From Arcobacteraceae bacterium (GTDB taxonomy: Bacteria > Campylobacterota > Campylobacteria > Campylobacterales > Arcobacteraceae): 64,000 nt of DNA. Made by a program: the position numbers and the translations under genes. Shown here piece by piece: positions 62,602-64,000 of this stretch. Below the pieces are notes generated by a model. It saw only the letters and a list, made by a program, of their open reading frames with translations. It was not told the DNA's origin and did no database searches. Location: NCBI GenBank assembly GCA_021107755.1, contig JAIOSF010000002.1, positions 85,310 to 149,309 of the forward strand, in the 5' to 3' direction. How positions within the stretch are numbered: position 1 is the stretch's first letter; each line of letters starts with the position of its first letter.

Positions 62602-63498
62602 ATGACAAATATAAAAATAGCACTAGAGTGGTTTTTAAATCCTGACCATTTACCAATGATAGCTGGGATAGTAAGTGGAAAATATAAAGAAAATGGAATT
62701 GATTTAGAGATAATACAACCTACTGAACATTATGATGGTTTTGAAGATTTAAAAAACGGCAAGATAGATATTCATTGTAATGAGCCTTTACATCTGTTTG
62801 AGCATCATTTTGATGAGTTAAAATCTATGGGATGTTTTTTTGAAACACAAGGTGGTGTGATGATTAGAGCTGATAGAGTTGAAAAACTCAAAGCAAATCA
62901 ACCTCTAAAAATCACAACACCAGCAGCAAATGAAGTGACAAATAAAATAGGATTTGAGGTACTTAAAAGATATGCCCAAAAAGAAGGATTTGAGCTTTCA
63001 AGAGAAAATGTTACTTTTGTAGAAACTGATTTTTGGCATATAAACAATATGAAAAAAGATGAAAGCTTTGATGGAGCATGGCTTTGTTTTTATAATTTTG
63101 AGGGCATTGAAGCAGAATTTAAGGGCTTTGAGAATCTTTTTATAGACCAGAATCTATCTCCTTATCCAAATTTCTCTGCTCTAGAGTTTATGACTACAGA
63201 TGCAGTTATAAAAGAAAAAGGTGAATCTTTGTGTAAATTTCTTGAGGTAACAAATGAGATGGCAAAATATCTTCAAGGGAATATTGAAGATGCCAAAAAG
63301 ATATTTTACGAATACAGTAGCGATAAAAAGTCTGAACTTATGGATAAGATTATAGAAGATACAATCCTAAGACTTAAAACCGATATAAAAGCAGATGAAA
63401 AAAAATGGCTAGAACTTTATAAGTTCCTTGAGGAGTTGGAGTTAGTAAAACTCACAGATAAACAATATAATACAATATGGGAAATTAAAGGACATTAG
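62602..63498 (+). CDS. THI5/NMT1-like thiamine pyrimidine protein without signal peptide
   Basis: The product is 298 aa. It is related to the THI5/NMT1 domain: NIKIALEWFLNPDHLPMIAGI at the start, then ENGIDLEIIQPTEHYDGFEDLKNGKIDIHCNEPLHLFEHH, and DGAWLCFYNFEGIEAEFKG. In many bacteria this domain is the periplasmic HMP-binding protein of an ABC transporter, but here there is no signal peptide and no permease nearby. It lies 12 bases after thiE. Either a cytoplasmic pyrimidine-binding protein or a THI5-like HMP-P synthase fits; the CCCFC motif of THI5 is absent. Confidence 0.8.
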   Translation: MTNIKIALEWFLNPDHLPMIAGIVSGKYKENGIDLEIIQPTEHYDGFEDLKNGKIDIHCNEPLHLFEHHFDELKSMGCFFETQGGVMIRADRVEKLKANQPLKITTPAANEVTNKIGFEVLKRYAQKEGFELSRENVTFVETDFWHINNMKKDESFDGAWLCFYNFEGIEAEFKGFENLFIDQNLSPYPNFSALEFMTTDAVIKEKGESLCKFLEVTNEMAKYLQGNIEDAKKIFYEYSSDKKSELMDKIIEDTILRLKTDIKADEKKWLELYKFLEELELVKLTDKQYNTIWEIKGH

Positions 63499-63613
63499 AA
63501 CATACCTCATATAAAACTTGAGAATATAAGATTGTGAATTTATGTAAATAACAAAAGTTTGATTTATTTCTTTTTATATGTCATAATATTAAAAATAACA
63601 AAGAGGTTGTATC

Positions 63614-64000
63614 ATGTTTTCGATGTATGATGATGATGGATTAAATTTTAGAAGTACTATAGATAATCTTTATACAGTACATGAAGTTGCTGCTAGTAAA
63701 AGAATTAAAAATGATACAAATGATGATAGAAATAATACAAACAACAAGTTTGATACTTTTTACAAAGGTAAAATAAACCAAGAAGCCAAAAACAAATATA
63801 AACAAATAGCGAATTTAGATACAAAAATTGAAATATTTCATGTTGAACAAGTTATGTCCCATACGGCTATTATTATTAATGATAATAAAACTATTGGTGA
63901 ATGTTTTGAGATGATGCAAGAAAATGAAGTACAACAGCTTCTCATTCAAGCTGATAATTTCAATCATCTCAAAGGAATGGTGACAAAACATGATATTTTA
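63614..64000 (+). CDS. CBS-domain protein (C-terminus cut by window edge)
   Basis: The first 129 codons are present. An Asn/Asp-rich, apparently unstructured N-terminal part (about residues 1-70) is followed by a CBS domain: HVEQVMSHTAIIINDNKTIGECFEMMQENEVQQLLIQADNFNHLKGMVTKHDI. CBS pairs bind adenosine nucleotides. What follows is beyond the window, so the enzyme or transporter part, if any, is unknown. GAGG lies ahead of ATG 63614. Confidence 0.85.
   Translation, partial: MFSMYDDDGLNFRSTIDNLYTVHEVAASKRIKNDTNDDRNNTNNKFDTFYKGKINQEAKNKYKQIANLDTKIEIFHVEQVMSHTAIIINDNKTIGECFEMMQENEVQQLLIQADNFNHLKGMVTKHDIL

Overview
The window looks like about 64 kb of chromosome from a free-living, nitrogen-fixing Campylobacterota bacterium, most likely of the Arcobacter group. 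The evidence is the strong AT bias, separate but overlapping rpoB and rpoC, an ArsRS-type two-component pair, an RpoN of the Campylobacterota type, a short lidless adenylate kinase, and a nif gene set. The species cannot be fixed from the sequence alone. No gap between genes exceeds 300 bases; the largest, 235 bases at 8577-8811, holds a large inverted repeat.

Layout. 1-7.2 kb: the 5' part of a pseudoreceiver-PAS-GGDEF-EAL protein on the minus strand, a lipoprotein, and two large AsmA/DUF748-like envelope proteins. 7.3-13.3 kb: a nif segment (nifN, nifX, DUF269, nifF-type flavodoxin, divergent PII, nifW, nifZ, FeSII-like ferredoxin, second 2Fe-2S ferredoxin, rpoN) with three -24/-12 (sigma-54) promoter-like elements and a 39-bp inverted repeat between nifN and nifX. 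13.4-19.1 kb (minus): an EF-hand protein, an ArsS-like kinase with its regulator, and a Cache-PAS-GGDEF-EAL protein. 19.3-20.2 kb: an orphan MoxR ATPase. 20.6-35 kb (minus): the classic rpoC-rpoB-rplL-rplJ-rplA-rplK-nusG-secE-trnW-rpmG-tuf block followed by five tRNA genes. 35-45 kb: murD-mraY, then gpmI, an ABC ATPase, a class A PBP, a molybdopterin-binding-domain protein, two divergent adenylate kinases and moeA.

45-49 kb is an AT-rich accessory patch: an XRE regulator with a perfect palindrome at its start, a membrane pentapeptide-repeat protein paired with an Abi-alpha (DUF4393) protein, and a HEPN-MNT toxin-antitoxin pair. This patch looks defence-related. 49-53.6 kb is a tight four-gene operon: glutamate mutase S and E, the reactivating factor GlmL, and an AMP-forming ligase. 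53.7-61 kb: rraA, gltA, hemH, photolyase, a CrtI-like oxidoreductase and a LytS/LytTR two-component pair. 61-63.5 kb: thiD-thiE and a THI5/NMT1-like protein without a signal peptide. The right edge cuts a CBS-domain gene.

How parts fit together: RpoN probably reads the nif promoters beside it. The ferredoxins, flavodoxin, FeSII-like protein, NifW and NifZ would supply electrons to nitrogenase and help mature and protect it, while the PII-like protein may sense nitrogen state. MoeA and the molybdopterin-binding protein belong to molybdopterin cofactor synthesis, a separate molybdenum pathway. The best candidates for something undescribed are the glutamate-mutase/ligase operon without methylaspartase, the Abi-alpha/pentapeptide pair, and the inverted-repeat element whose core recurs near 53.6 kb.
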